In this document: in pieces, positions 8,121-16,800 of the stretch | How positions within the stretch are numbered: the first letter of the stretch is position 1 | How the letters are laid out: every line of letters starts with the position of its first letter | Source of the DNA: Methanobacteriota archaeon | GTDB lineage: Archaea; Thermoplasmatota; Poseidoniia; Poseidoniales; Poseidoniaceae | Direction of reading: 5' to 3' | DNA length: 45,712 bases | NCBI GenBank assembly: GCA_002706065.1 | Contig: PAJM01000007.1 | Span: forward strand, 18,061 to 63,772 | Made by a program: the position numbers and the translations under genes | Notes under the pieces: model-generated | What the model saw: only the letters and a program-made list of their open reading frames with translations | What the model was told of the DNA's origin: nothing | Database searches by the model: none

Positions 8121-8473
8121 GATCGCAGCGTAATGGGTTCTTGCGTAAACTGAAGCAATTCCCATGTAAGTTGAGATGAATAGACAATGAGCGCCATGCT
8201 AAGAAGAACCAATTCAATAATCAGCCACCACCATACTGCTACAAATGCAGTAGCGACCAACATAGAGGATAGCATGAGCAACCCAATCACAGTAATGCTT
8301 GGTCGAAATCGAACCAGCAACTCATCTCCAATCTCATTGTATGAGATGATCACAAATTGAAACAGCCCACGATAGACTTGAACCTCATCGCCTCGTTGAA
8401 CGATGTGTAAATCGTGGTGTTCACTCAATCGTGCCAAGAATGAATCTGAATCACACTTGTACACTTGCTCCAT
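8099..8473 (-). CDS. Small two-helix membrane protein, function unknown
   Basis: I do not recognise this 124-residue protein. It has a polar N-terminal half (about residues 1-57, beginning MEQVYKCDSDSFLARL) with a VQRGDEVQVYRGLFQFVI strand pattern. Two closely spaced hydrophobic segments follow (about 59-80 and 82-99), then a short polar tail. I preferred the ATG at 8473 over the frame opening at 8530 because an AT-rich core at 8495-8504 lies about 26 bases upstream. That is the distance expected for a TATA box of a leaderless archaeal transcript. Its 3' end overlaps gcvPB convergently by 22 bases. Function cannot be inferred; the divergent partner at 8555 is also a membrane protein. Confidence 0.55.
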   Translation of the reverse strand: MEQVYKCDSDSFLARLSEHHDLHIVQRGDEVQVYRGLFQFVIISYNEIGDELLVRFRPSITVIGLLMLSSMLVATAFVAVWWWLIIELVLLSMALIVYSSQLTWELLQFTQEPITLRSHSPSNG

Positions 8474-8494
8474 TGTTGCTACAAATCGAGTTGT

Positions 8495-8504
8495 AATTAT
8501 AATT
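8495..8504. promoter_or_regulatory. Palindromic AT core AATTATAATT, possible shared TATA box
   Basis: This perfect 10-base palindrome lies in the 81-base gap between two divergent membrane-protein genes. It is centred about 26 bases before the minus-strand start at 8473 and about 55 bases before the plus-strand start at 8555. A symmetric TATA element could direct transcription both ways, leaderless to the left and with a leader of roughly 30 bases to the right. Confidence 0.45.
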
Positions 8505-8554
8505 CCATCGCCGATACCCAACAGAAACAAAAACTCGATTGCCTTCCAAACAAC

Positions 8555-9169
8555 ATGGTAGGGTTGTTTGTGGACGGATGGTACCCTTCGGAAGAGAAGG
8601 CGGTGATGAATACGCCACTGTTCACGATGGCAGCCTCACTGCTGACAATGGCCTTTCCAGTTCTCATGCTTATTTCGGGCAAATACACGTCCTTTGTTCC
8701 TTGGCTCATTCTCATCTCCAATCTTCTTATTGGATTGGCATTGTTGACGACTTTTTCCCAACGACGAGTGTTGATTCTGCACAGAGGGGTTCATCTGAGT
8801 GTCCTTCTCTTTCTTGGTTCGATTGGGTTTTTGTTTTTCGATCACATCTTCCATTGGCTCTCACTCGCCATCTGTGCAGGTCTGTTTGGAATAACATTTG
8901 CAATCGCAAACAAAACATCTGCGGGATATGGAGTTCAATTTCGTAGAGAATGGGATGCATCAAGGTACTTGCGTCTCGATCAACATCGATTGGGTCACTG
9001 GAAGATTTTGAATGCAAAACCAACAAATGGTCTGATGGCTCTTTCAAGAACAAAACACCAGCTTGCAGTACTGTTTTGCACATTCGATGAGGACGGTTGT
9101 TGGTTGCACCTCGATGTCTTCTCTGAAGATATTTTCAATCTCGAGCAGTTTTTGTTTGAAGAAGAGTGA
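8555..9169 (+). CDS. Four-helix membrane protein with C-terminal cytoplasmic domain, function unknown
   Basis: I do not recognise this 204-residue protein. After a short N-terminus (MVGLFVDGWYPSEEKAV) it has four hydrophobic segments in two hairpins: FTMAASLLTMAFPVLMLISG with WLILISNLLIGLALLTTF, and LSVLLFLGSIGFLFFDHIF with LAICAGLFGITFAIA. A soluble tail of about 80 residues follows (FRREWDASRYLRLDQHRLGH, then an LAVLFCTFDEDGCWLHLDVF strand region) and the protein ends in an acidic FLFEEE. The ATG at 8555 is preferred because the upstream part of the open frame (from 8465) is cysteine-rich, unlike a signal, and overlaps the divergent gene. It diverges from the membrane protein at 8473, with which it may be functionally linked. 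Confidence 0.6.
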   Translation: MVGLFVDGWYPSEEKAVMNTPLFTMAASLLTMAFPVLMLISGKYTSFVPWLILISNLLIGLALLTTFSQRRVLILHRGVHLSVLLFLGSIGFLFFDHIFHWLSLAICAGLFGITFAIANKTSAGYGVQFRREWDASRYLRLDQHRLGHWKILNAKPTNGLMALSRTKHQLAVLFCTFDEDGCWLHLDVFSEDIFNLEQFLFEEE

Positions 9170-9177
9170 GGGGTCAT

Positions 9178-9184
9178 CTAAAAG
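9178..9184 (+). promoter_or_regulatory. Candidate TATA box (CTAAAAG) of purE-guaAb
   Basis: This element is centred about 28 bases before the purE ATG at 9209, in a 39-base gap. The spacing predicts a leaderless or nearly leaderless purE transcript. No Shine-Dalgarno sequence is seen before that ATG, which agrees. Confidence 0.45.
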
Positions 9185-9208
9185 AACTACCCGCGATGCG
9201 GTTTAGAC

Positions 9209-9688
9209 ATGGATGTATCTATTTTACTTGGCTCGAAGTCTGACATGCCGATTGCTGAAAAGTGCACGAAGGTGCTTGACAAATTTGGCGTAAACTATCA
9301 ATTGCGTGTTGCGTCTGCACATCGCTCACCCAAATTCGTTGAAGATATCATTCACAAGGCAGAGGAAGATGGCTGCAAAGTATTCATTGCAATGGCGGGT
9401 CTTGCCGCTGCATTGCCTGGAGCAGTCGCCGCTCTTACCACCAAGCCAGTGATTGGTGTTCCATGTGGTGGAAGAGTTCCATTCGATTCGCTTCTTTCAA
9501 TCGTTCAATTACCACCAGGCGTTCCAGCAGCAACTGTTGGTGTTGACCGTGGTGATAATGCTGGACACCTCGCTGTCCAAATGCTTGCCCTTGTGAATGA
9601 TGACATGGCACAACGCCTCGTTCAAGACAAACTCGACCAAGTTGAGCGCGTACTCCAGATGGACCGAGAAGTGAACGGCAGGGCTTGA
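9209..9688 (+). CDS. purE: PurE family carboxyaminoimidazole ribonucleotide mutase / AIR carboxylase
   Basis: This 159-residue protein of de novo purine synthesis makes 4-carboxy-5-aminoimidazole ribonucleotide. Family features are VSILLGSKSDMPIAEKCTKV at the N-terminus, LRVASAHRSPKFVEDI, FIAMAGLAAALPGAVAA, VIGVPCGGRVPFDSLLSIV and PPGVPAATVGVDRGDNAGHL. The histidine of the bacterial class I HLPG motif is alanine here (AALPG), so the choice between N5-CAIR mutase (class I, with PurK) and direct AIR carboxylase (class II) is open. No purK is adjacent. The guaAb start follows one base after the stop, so the two purine genes are co-transcribed. Confidence 0.92.
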   Translation: MDVSILLGSKSDMPIAEKCTKVLDKFGVNYQLRVASAHRSPKFVEDIIHKAEEDGCKVFIAMAGLAAALPGAVAALTTKPVIGVPCGGRVPFDSLLSIVQLPPGVPAATVGVDRGDNAGHLAVQMLALVNDDMAQRLVQDKLDQVERVLQMDREVNGRA

Positions 9689-9689
9689 G

Positions 9690-10637
9690 ATGTTCGATGC
9701 GCCTGAATTCATCGAAGAATCGATTCAGCAATTGAAGGCAACCATCGACGATGTTGCAATCATTGCTTGTTCAGGCGGAGTTGACTCAACTGTTGCAGCA
9801 GTTATTGCAAGCAAAGCAGTTGGCAATTTGTTGCACTGCGTCTATGTTGATACAGGATTCATGCGAAAGAACGAAACCGAAGAAATCGAAGCAATGCTCT
9901 CGGAACAGGGAATCAATCTCATCACTGTGAAAGCAGCTGATCGATACTTTGAGGCGTTGAAGGGTGTTACCGAACCGGAGCAAAAGCGAAAAGTCATCGG
10001 TGAACTGTTCATCAGAATCTTTGAAGATGAACAAAAGAAATGCGGCGCAAAGTACCTCGTTCAGGGTACCATCGCACCGGATTGGATTGAATCAGGTGGA
10101 GGTGTTCGTGATACCATCAAATCGCATCACAACGTTGGGGGTTTGCCAGAAGACATGACACTTGAAGTCGTCGAGCCACTTCGTGAATTGTACAAAGACG
10201 AGGTTCGAGAACTCGCACGAGAACTCGACATTATCGTTGCTGAGCGGCAACCGTTCCCAGGTCCTGGTTTAGCGGTCCGAACACTTGGAGAGTTGACTCC
10301 CGAACGTGTGGAGGTTGTACGAGAGGCATGTGCCATCGTTGAGGAAGAATTCGAAGCAGGAGCCGCAGCAGGTGAAATGGAATTGCCATGGCAGTACTTC
10401 GCAGCATTGCTTCCAGTCCGCTCCGTAGGAGTACACGGTGATGTACGAGCATACGGTGAAACCATCGTTGTCAGAGCAGTGCGAAGTATGGATGGTATGT
10501 CGGCTCGATATTCGGAAATTCCTCACAGTATTCTACAAAAGATCAGTACGCGAATCACCAACACGGTCAAGGGTGCGGTCAACCGCGTCGTCTATGACAT
10601 TACCCACAAACCACCGGGCACAATTGAATGGGAATGA
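9690..10637 (+). CDS. guaAb: GMP synthase (glutamine-hydrolysing), ATP-pyrophosphatase subunit B
   Basis: The 315-residue ATP-PPase plus dimerisation part of GMP synthase is encoded without the glutaminase domain, as is usual in archaea. It converts XMP to GMP with ammonia supplied by a separate GuaAa subunit. Evidence: the PP-loop SGGVDS at residues 28-33, YVDTGFMRKNE, YLVQGTIAPDWIESGGG, IKSHHNVGGLPEDM, RQPFPGPGLAVRTLGELTPE, and the C-terminal signature from ITNTVKGAVNRVVYDIT to HKPPGTIEWE. It starts one base after purE. The glutaminase subunit is not in the window. Confidence 0.96.
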   Translation: MFDAPEFIEESIQQLKATIDDVAIIACSGGVDSTVAAVIASKAVGNLLHCVYVDTGFMRKNETEEIEAMLSEQGINLITVKAADRYFEALKGVTEPEQKRKVIGELFIRIFEDEQKKCGAKYLVQGTIAPDWIESGGGVRDTIKSHHNVGGLPEDMTLEVVEPLRELYKDEVRELARELDIIVAERQPFPGPGLAVRTLGELTPERVEVVREACAIVEEEFEAGAAAGEMELPWQYFAALLPVRSVGVHGDVRAYGETIVVRAVRSMDGMSARYSEIPHSILQKISTRITNTVKGAVNRVVYDITHKPPGTIEWE

Positions 10638-10647
10638 AGCGTTGCTT

Positions 10648-10659
10648 TACCACGTGGTA
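10648..10659. repeat. Perfect 12-base palindrome TACCACGTGGTA
   Basis: This loopless perfect inverted repeat lies in the 38-base space between the guaAb stop and the 3' end of the convergent tRNA-Asn gene. Its place between two converging transcripts would fit a protein-binding or bidirectional termination role. There is no following T-run of note on the plus strand. Confidence 0.4.
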
Positions 10660-10675
10660 TTGTTAAGGAAATTTA

Positions 10676-10748
10676 CGCCGATTGTGGGGCTCGAACCCAC
10701 GACCTTGGGATTAACAGTCCCACGCTCCACCAGCTAAGCTAAATCGGC
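10676..10748 (-). tRNA. tRNA-Asn (GTT)
   Basis: On the minus strand the acceptor arms GCCGATT and AATCGGC pair fully. The anticodon loop is CTGTTAA (GTT) between GGGA and TCCC. The T arm is GTGGG-TTCGAGC-CCCAC, and the discriminator base is G (10676), as expected for asparagine. The 73-base gene has no intron and no encoded CCA. A CATAAAG element at 10770-10776, about 25 bases upstream, is its likely TATA box. Confidence 0.95.
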
Positions 10749-10769
10749 GAGTTTGTCCAGAAACCTCTC

Positions 10770-10776
10770 CTTTATG
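10770..10776 (-). promoter_or_regulatory. Candidate TATA box (CATAAAG) of tRNA-Asn
   Basis: This lies in the 43-base gap between the thymidine phosphorylase stop and the tRNA 5' end, centred 25 bases upstream of the mature tRNA. That spacing fits archaeal promoters and suggests the tRNA has its own transcription start despite the long co-directional operon upstream. Confidence 0.5.
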
Positions 10777-10791
10777 ACGGCTTCCATCAAT

Positions 10792-12063
10792 TCAAGTCGT
10801 GGGACAATCAGATATTGTCACTGTTTCCAGTATTCTTGAATTGATACCGACTTGATAATCGGAGATTGTAATGGAATTTTTTAGGCGTTGAACCAGTTGC
10901 ATGTCAATTCCAAAAGGTCCATCCAGCGTAAGAACGATATCACCATCTTGGACTTCGCTTCCAATGTGTTTGTGAATCTCAATCCCAACACCATGATCGA
11001 TGTCTTGACCTTGGACGGACCTTCCTGCACCCGCTTCACAAAGCACTTGGCCAATGGCTAGAGCGTCCAAATCAGCAATATAGCCTGACTTTTCTGCCTG
11101 CAGCGTGTATTGCTGTGGTGCTCGTTGGAGAACACTCCATGGATTTTCAACAAGTTCTTGGGCAACGATTGAATCTACCCCTTGTCGTACGAGCATCGCC
11201 TTGAACTCATTGAGGGCAGAACCATTTGAGATGACTTCTGCAATATCAAATCCTAACGCATTGGCTTGCGCATGAACCAATTCCATTGTGTCTTGTGGAC
11301 CTATGCCTTTCAGACAATCAATGGACTCAGCAATCTCATGACTGTTCCCCAACAATCTGCCGATAGGGTGATCCATTTGTGTAATTTGAGCTTTCACTTC
11401 GATTCCGAGTTCTGTCCCAACGCGAACCATGGATTGAGCAAGTTTCCGAGCTTCCTCGGAGTGTTGCATGAATGCAGCACGGCCGAACTTCACGTCAAGA
11501 ACCAGTGATTGAATGCCTTCAGCCGCTTTTTTTGATAGAATTGACGCAGTGATCAACCCAATACACGGAACAGTCGCTGTTACATCACGAATGGCGTACA
11601 AAATGGAATCGGTTGGGGCAATCTCTGCAGTTTGTCTTGAAATGAAGCACGGATTGTCGTTCATTTCTTCTATGGTTAGTCCTGTGTTAAATCCTGGAAT
11701 CGATTCAAGTTTATCGATCGTCCCTCCCGTGTGTGCTAATCCTCTGCCAGCAAGCATGGGTACTACAGCACCACAAGCACGCAAGGCAGGCGCAAGAATG
11801 AGACTCATTTTATCACCCACACCACCAGTTGAATGTTTGTCGATTGCAGTTGTTTGTTGCGGAAGGCGATCACCCTGTTCCAGCATAGCCCTGGTTAGAT
11901 CTGTTGTTTCCTTTGCATTCAATCCATTGATTTGACAAGCCATCAGAAAGGCTCCAATCTGTTCGTTTGGAATCTGGTTTAGATTTTGAATGAACCATTC
12001 GATTTCAGCTTGTTCTAGGGCATGTCCATCCCGCTTTTTAGCAAGCAGGCTTGGTATGTGCAT
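10792..12063 (-). CDS. deoA: Thymidine / pyrimidine-nucleoside phosphorylase (bacterial type)
   Basis: This 423-residue member of the thymidine phosphorylase family phosphorolyses (deoxy)thymidine to base and (deoxy)ribose-1-phosphate. Signatures: phosphate-site KHSTGGVGDK (about residues 76-85), AGRGLAHTGGTIDKLESIPG, YAIRDVTATVPCIGLITASI, LSKKAAEG and LVLDVKFGRAAFM. It lacks the roughly 80-residue N-terminal domain that marks archaeal AMP phosphorylases (about 500 residues). It therefore looks like the bacterial/eukaryal enzyme and was perhaps acquired by transfer. ATG at 12063 is preferred over the TTG at 12072; it follows the stop of the oxygenase gene by 5 bases. The tight packing suggests co-translation with that oxygenase. 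Thymidine versus uridine preference cannot be read with certainty. Confidence 0.9.
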   Translation of the reverse strand: MHIPSLLAKKRDGHALEQAEIEWFIQNLNQIPNEQIGAFLMACQINGLNAKETTDLTRAMLEQGDRLPQQTTAIDKHSTGGVGDKMSLILAPALRACGAVVPMLAGRGLAHTGGTIDKLESIPGFNTGLTIEEMNDNPCFISRQTAEIAPTDSILYAIRDVTATVPCIGLITASILSKKAAEGIQSLVLDVKFGRAAFMQHSEEARKLAQSMVRVGTELGIEVKAQITQMDHPIGRLLGNSHEIAESIDCLKGIGPQDTMELVHAQANALGFDIAEVISNGSALNEFKAMLVRQGVDSIVAQELVENPWSVLQRAPQQYTLQAEKSGYIADLDALAIGQVLCEAGAGRSVQGQDIDHGVGIEIHKHIGSEVQDGDIVLTLDGPFGIDMQLVQRLKNSITISDYQVGINSRILETVTISDCPTT

Positions 12064-12068
12064 TGCAA

Positions 12069-13031
12069 TCAACTCTCGTCAGCAGATGCCAACCCGATTT
12101 CAGCAAGACGTTGGTGAAGATATTCACCGGCTGTGATTGAGGGATAGTCCGCCGAACCCGAGGTTTGCTCAATGTATTCTGAACGAGGTGTCAAATCGAT
12201 TTCATTTCGAGGATGAACAAACATCGGCATGGAGAATCGTCGCTGGGTCGGGTCACCAGGATTCACGACTCGATGCGTAGTCGACTTGAACAAACCGTTC
12301 GTCAGGTTTTGAATCATATCCCCTGAATCGACAATAATTTGCTCGTGATTTCCTTCAACATCAATCCATGTTCCATCGTGGTCCATGACCTGCAATCCTG
12401 CGGCCGTTGCAGTCATCAACAATGTGATGAAATTGATGTCTTCATGGGCTGCGGACCGCACCGCACCTTCAGGCGTCGAGGAATCCAGTGGAGGGTAGTG
12501 TATGATACGCATGATCGTGTTTCCTTTATCAGCCATTGACGGTAGCCAGTTGGAATCCTGTTCAAGGTAAATACTGCATGCAGTGAGGAGTTGATTGGAT
12601 ATCGATTCCATCTGATTGTACAGAGAATCCACCTTTTCCTCAAATTTTGGAATGTGTTCGTTCGGCCAGATGTTCATTGGATATTTGTTGTCGGTTTCAC
12701 TGCCTTGTTGCCCGCGTCCGGTTTGCCAGAATTCCTTGAGGTCTGGAGCAGGGTTATCCTTGGCATGCTCCACTCCAAATGCGGTGTAGCCTCGTTGGTG
12801 AGAAATCTCGGGTTTTGCATAGAGTTTTTTGGTTGCTTCTTCGAGCAAAAAGAACGATTCCGCTTCCTGATAGGTCTCTTCGATAAGAGATAAGTCGATT
12901 CCGTGATTTGTCAGTGCAAAGAAGCCAATGTCTGCAAGAGAATCTCCGACGGTTTTGATGAATGCTTGAACCCGTTGTTCGTCACCTGAAATGAAATCAC
13001 TGAGGTCAGCGATTGGTAGAGGTCGTGTCAA
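12069..13031 (-). CDS. 2-oxoglutarate/Fe(II) oxygenase, isopenicillin-N-synthase-like family (possible thymine hydroxylase)
   Basis: This is a 320-residue non-haem iron oxygenase. The N-terminal DIOX_N-type part contains DSLADIGFFALTNHGI. The double-stranded beta-helix core carries HED (His196, Asp198), the distal His253 in STTHRVVNP, and Arg265/Ser267 (RFS), which should hold 2-oxoglutarate. The C-terminus (ITAGEYLHQRLAEIG) resembles thymine-7-hydroxylase-type members. No ATG occurs near the N-terminus. The start is a TTG at 13031 preceded by AGGTGA, which overlaps the Bax-inhibitor gene stop. The thymidine phosphorylase follows 5 bases after the stop. That pairing suggests a pyrimidine base or nucleoside as substrate, but this is inference; amino-acid or secondary-metabolite substrates are equally known in the family. 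Confidence 0.85.
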   Translation of the reverse strand: MTRPLPIADLSDFISGDEQRVQAFIKTVGDSLADIGFFALTNHGIDLSLIEETYQEAESFFLLEEATKKLYAKPEISHQRGYTAFGVEHAKDNPAPDLKEFWQTGRGQQGSETDNKYPMNIWPNEHIPKFEEKVDSLYNQMESISNQLLTACSIYLEQDSNWLPSMADKGNTIMRIIHYPPLDSSTPEGAVRSAAHEDINFITLLMTATAAGLQVMDHDGTWIDVEGNHEQIIVDSGDMIQNLTNGLFKSTTHRVVNPGDPTQRRFSMPMFVHPRNEIDLTPRSEYIEQTSGSADYPSITAGEYLHQRLAEIGLASADES

Positions 13032-13035
13032 TCAA

Positions 13036-13041
13036 TCACCT
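13036..13041 (-). promoter_or_regulatory. Shine-Dalgarno AGGTGA supporting a TTG start
   Basis: AGGTGA covers the last codons and stop of the Bax-inhibitor gene and ends four bases before the TTG at 13031. Because the oxygenase frame has no ATG before its conserved N-terminal region, this site decides the unusual start. Confidence 0.55.
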
Positions 13042-13776
13042 GGAATCGCGTAGTTTCGCAATCAATCGAAGCATTTCAAAGTAGAGCCAAATGACAGTTA
13101 CCATGATGCCGAAGGCTCCCCACCACTCTTGTTGTTTGGGTGCCCCCATGCGAACTCCTGCATCGATCATTCCAAAATTGGAAATCAGCATCATCGCTGC
13201 AACACATATGATGAACACACTGATTCCGATTCCAATCGGCCCAGATGAGTGAAGGAATGGGATTGTCCATGGTGTGAGGAAGACGAGTATAATGTTGATG
13301 AAGTACACGAGGAAAATCGATCCTGCCAAAGTGAATACAATTTTGTTGAAAGTCGGAGTTGGTCGAAGAATCCCCACGGAGTAAATGGTCAACATACTCA
13401 CCACAACAGCGAATGTGGCCAATCCAGCCTGTATCGCAATGCCTGGGTACATTATTTCGAACACCAGCGTCAATGGGCCGATGAACAGACCCTCGAGTGC
13501 TGCGTAAACAAGGACGAATGTCGCTGGTTCAGAGGGCCGTGAAAACCAGAGGTAGAAGCCCATACCCATTGTAGCAAACATTCCAAGCAACATCATTGGA
13601 TAAAGCAGAGCAGGCATGATGAAACCAAGCGCAACCGAGCCGACTGCACTCGTGGTTGCGACTCCAAAGACAAGTCCTGTTTTCTTCAGTGTTCCTTCGA
13701 GCGTCATTCGGTCATTGCCCTGAATTGTATTCCAAAATTTCGGCTGAAAAACAGGGTTCGATGAGTTGTATGCCAT
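13036..13776 (-). CDS. Bax inhibitor-1 / YccA family membrane protein
   Basis: The 246-residue integral membrane protein starts MAYNSSNPVFQPKFWNTI and contains MTLEGTLKKTGLVFGV before the first helix. It then has about seven hydrophobic segments, including FIMPALLYPMMLLGMFATMG, FVLVYAALEGLFIGPLTLVF and IGIGISVFIICVAAMMLISN. It ends WLYFEMLRLIAKLRDSR. This is the layout of the prokaryotic YccA/Bax inhibitor-1 group, whose better-known members are pH-sensitive calcium leak channels or protease modulators. The ATG at 13776 gives the family N-terminus; the longer frame would add residues overlapping the upstream surface protein. It lies 40 bases after that gene and 4 bases before the oxygenase. 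A specific role is not deducible. Confidence 0.85.
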   Translation of the reverse strand: MAYNSSNPVFQPKFWNTIQGNDRMTLEGTLKKTGLVFGVATTSAVGSVALGFIMPALLYPMMLLGMFATMGMGFYLWFSRPSEPATFVLVYAALEGLFIGPLTLVFEIMYPGIAIQAGLATFAVVVSMLTIYSVGILRPTPTFNKIVFTLAGSIFLVYFINIILVFLTPWTIPFLHSSGPIGIGISVFIICVAAMMLISNFGMIDAGVRMGAPKQQEWWGAFGIMVTVIWLYFEMLRLIAKLRDSR

Positions 13777-13816
13777 GAAAGACCTTGGCGGCGGTCCTTT
13801 GTCAAGGTTACGCGTC

Positions 13817-16800
13817 TTATCCTTGTTGAGCGACCTGTTCTTGGTAGTATTCTTCCAATTGGTCAAGGGTCCATCCAAGATCAAGATATTGTTGAACCAT
13901 GGCCTCATCCCATCCAGGGAACCGCTCAAGTTCATCAGCAAGTGCTGAGGTCGACTCTTCATTTCGACCATCCAATACCGGTTGCTCCCACTGGGCCTCA
14001 ACTCCAATCACATCGTCGATGTGTTGTTCCGTAACCCAATCCTTCGTTGCCTCCTTCTCTTTTCTCGATTGCACGATACCATAGACTGCACCAATGAGCA
14101 GGAGGAGTCCACCAAGCATCAACAAGAGCATGAAACTCTCACCAAATCCTTCTTCGGCTTCTCCACTTGCATCTCCTGCTTGCTGATTCCGTTGATCAGA
14201 CGAGCAGCCATCAACATCGGTTGGTGCACCAGATGGCGTATCTGGACACTCATCATTGGTATTCAGCACCCCGTCCTGATCATCATCAACACTTGTCTGG
14301 TTATTGTTATCATCACCAGAATCAACCGGGTCGATTCCTCCAAGATCGCAACCCAAAGCACTTGCCTCGTCAATTCCATCTCCATCAGCATCGGCCAAAT
14401 TGATTGCATCTTGAGGTGAGACATCAACAGTGGTTTGGTCGAGAGCAGTCGATTGCGCCCAGCTAACCTCAATGGCATCAAGGATGCAATCACCATCGGT
14501 ATCCGGATTGAGAGGGTTTCCTCCGAGGACGTATTCATCAAGATTGGATAATCCATCGCCATCATTGTCCATATCCGCCTCTAACGCCCCTTCGTGCATT
14601 GATACGGTACGATTCAATCCATTGTTGACTTCAAAAATATCGGGCATACCATCGTTGTCGGTATCGGTGACATTGTCAAGACGATTCCAGTCAGCATACC
14701 ATGATTCGATGAATGGTGCTGCAACTTCAGGAGATGTTACAATAAGCCCCATTTCCCGATTTCGTACCATTGCAGAATCACCCCAATTGATGCTCGAAAT
14801 GAGAACGGACTCGCCGTCAACAATGGCTCCCTTGTTGTGAAGTTTCATGACATCATCATCTTCGCTCATGATGACTGCAGATGCATCCCATCCGTTGCTG
14901 ATGTTCCAGTCGTTGTTGATGCGATCGACAACATCCTGAATGTCTTCGTCAAGGTAGGCTCCATTGATAATCAAACGAATCGAAACACCATCCGAGGCAG
15001 CCTGTTGGAGTGCAGAAATTAGCGGATTTTCACCCCATCCCCACTTCCAATCCAAGTCCAAGTATTGCAAGGAGAGTAGGATTTCTTGGTCAGCGGATTC
15101 AATCATTTCCGTTAATCCATCTACGCAATCATCAGGGCATGTGAGAAGCTGACCGCTGAATGTTCCCGTTAGTGGTTGAGCCGTGTCTTGATCAATGTCC
15201 TGTGCGTTTGGAATGACGTACGAATTTGTTGGTGGAGTCGACGATACAGGTTGCACATACATCGAGGTTTCATCAAACACCATGTTGGACCGAACATTGC
15301 TCGCAAGTTGCACACTGTCGACAAGAATGCCCCAGTCGCGATTGCCTCGATCACCATCATAGGGCAGGGATGATGGTTTCCAATTACCGGAACCAATCCA
15401 GACCGAAGCATCATCGCGTACGGCCACTTTTGAGTGGAGATAGAGGTATGGATCATCACCGGAACCTCCGAACCAGTGAACGTCAATCCCTGCTGATTTG
15501 AGTGAATATGCATAGGCTTCCTGTGCCTGTTTGTCGTTTGAATTCCACCAGTCCTCAGGCTCGTTCAGAACTACAACAACAGTCACCCCTCGATTGTGGG
15601 CGTCAATCAATGATTGGGCCAGCTCACTCGATTGAAGGATGTAGATGTGTACATAGAGTGAGGATTGAGATTCATCAACCCAGTCGAGGAGGTCCATCAA
15701 TCCGTGCTCTGGTGCGATAAGCGGTGTAATCATCGTTGCATCATCAAAGGTTGAATCCTGACAGAAATCACTTGCACCTAATCTGCCCCACCGTTGATGC
15801 CAATCAACGGACTGGTTGGTATCGGTCATTAGCCCACAGCCGTCACCGCGGTACAGGATGAGGTTGTCAATGCCGCTAACGGGCTCGGAAAGTGACACTC
15901 CGTTCCAGCCTTCGCTATCGACGGGGCCATTCTTGTAGACGATGGTGTCTGCAACAATACCGGTTGGATGGATGAGTTGCAGAGCCATTCCGCTGTCGAG
16001 CAAGTAAATAGGATTCTCCATTGCAAGTCCCATATCGAGGATATTGCCATCTTCAAACAGTTCCAACGCCGATACATCATTCGACAACTTCACCGACGAG
16101 GAGGCCTCAATCTGGAGATTGGTAATTTCAGACTGGAAAGAGGTCCCATCCGAGGCTATCCGACGAATGGACCATCCATTCAGCATAGCCGACTCGCTCC
16201 CAATGTTGGTCAGTTCGAAGAACTCCATGTCGGAGGATATTGAAGAAACACCATCCCACATGATCGAACTAAACTTGACATCATCAATCGACGCCATCAT
16301 CGCTGCATCCGGCTCAGGAGTGCCAGGTGTTGGCCAAGGGAAATCGATCCATTCGTCGTTGGTATTGTTGTAACCGTAGGTGGCACATGCAGTGCTCAGT
16401 TGGGATGCTGGTGGTGCAATGGTGAGGACAAGTTCTCCATCAGGGTTGAGGAGATTCATCGTGCTGACCTCGTCCAAACCTGCCCCAAAGATATCGTGCT
16501 CGAGTTCGACGACGACTCGGTCCATTGGTGGCAAAATCATGTCGTCGGAGTCCGATTCCCATATCACGCTTGGTGAGATAAATTGACGGCCCATGAGGGG
16601 GTTTTCTGTATAATCTGCTTCGAGAATCCAACGGCTGAGGTTGATGTCTGAGGAACCATCGTTGTACAATTCAACCCAGTCGGGTAACGGCTGGAACGCA
16701 GGGTTGTCGCACGATGTCGCAAGTTCAGTCACCAAAATACTCTCGCTGGCTACATACTCTGGCCAGACTGGATTTTCTTCACCAGGTGTTGACCAAGCAC

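Noticed and set aside
10792-12063. Annotation as archaeal AMP phosphorylase
   Set aside because: The extra N-terminal domain of AMP phosphorylases is absent and the length fits thymidine phosphorylase.
12069-13031. Isopenicillin N synthase and a beta-lactam gene cluster
   Set aside because: Only the superfamily fold matches; no ACV synthetase or other beta-lactam gene is nearby, and the 2-oxoglutarate arginine-x-serine pair suggests a 2OG-dependent enzyme.
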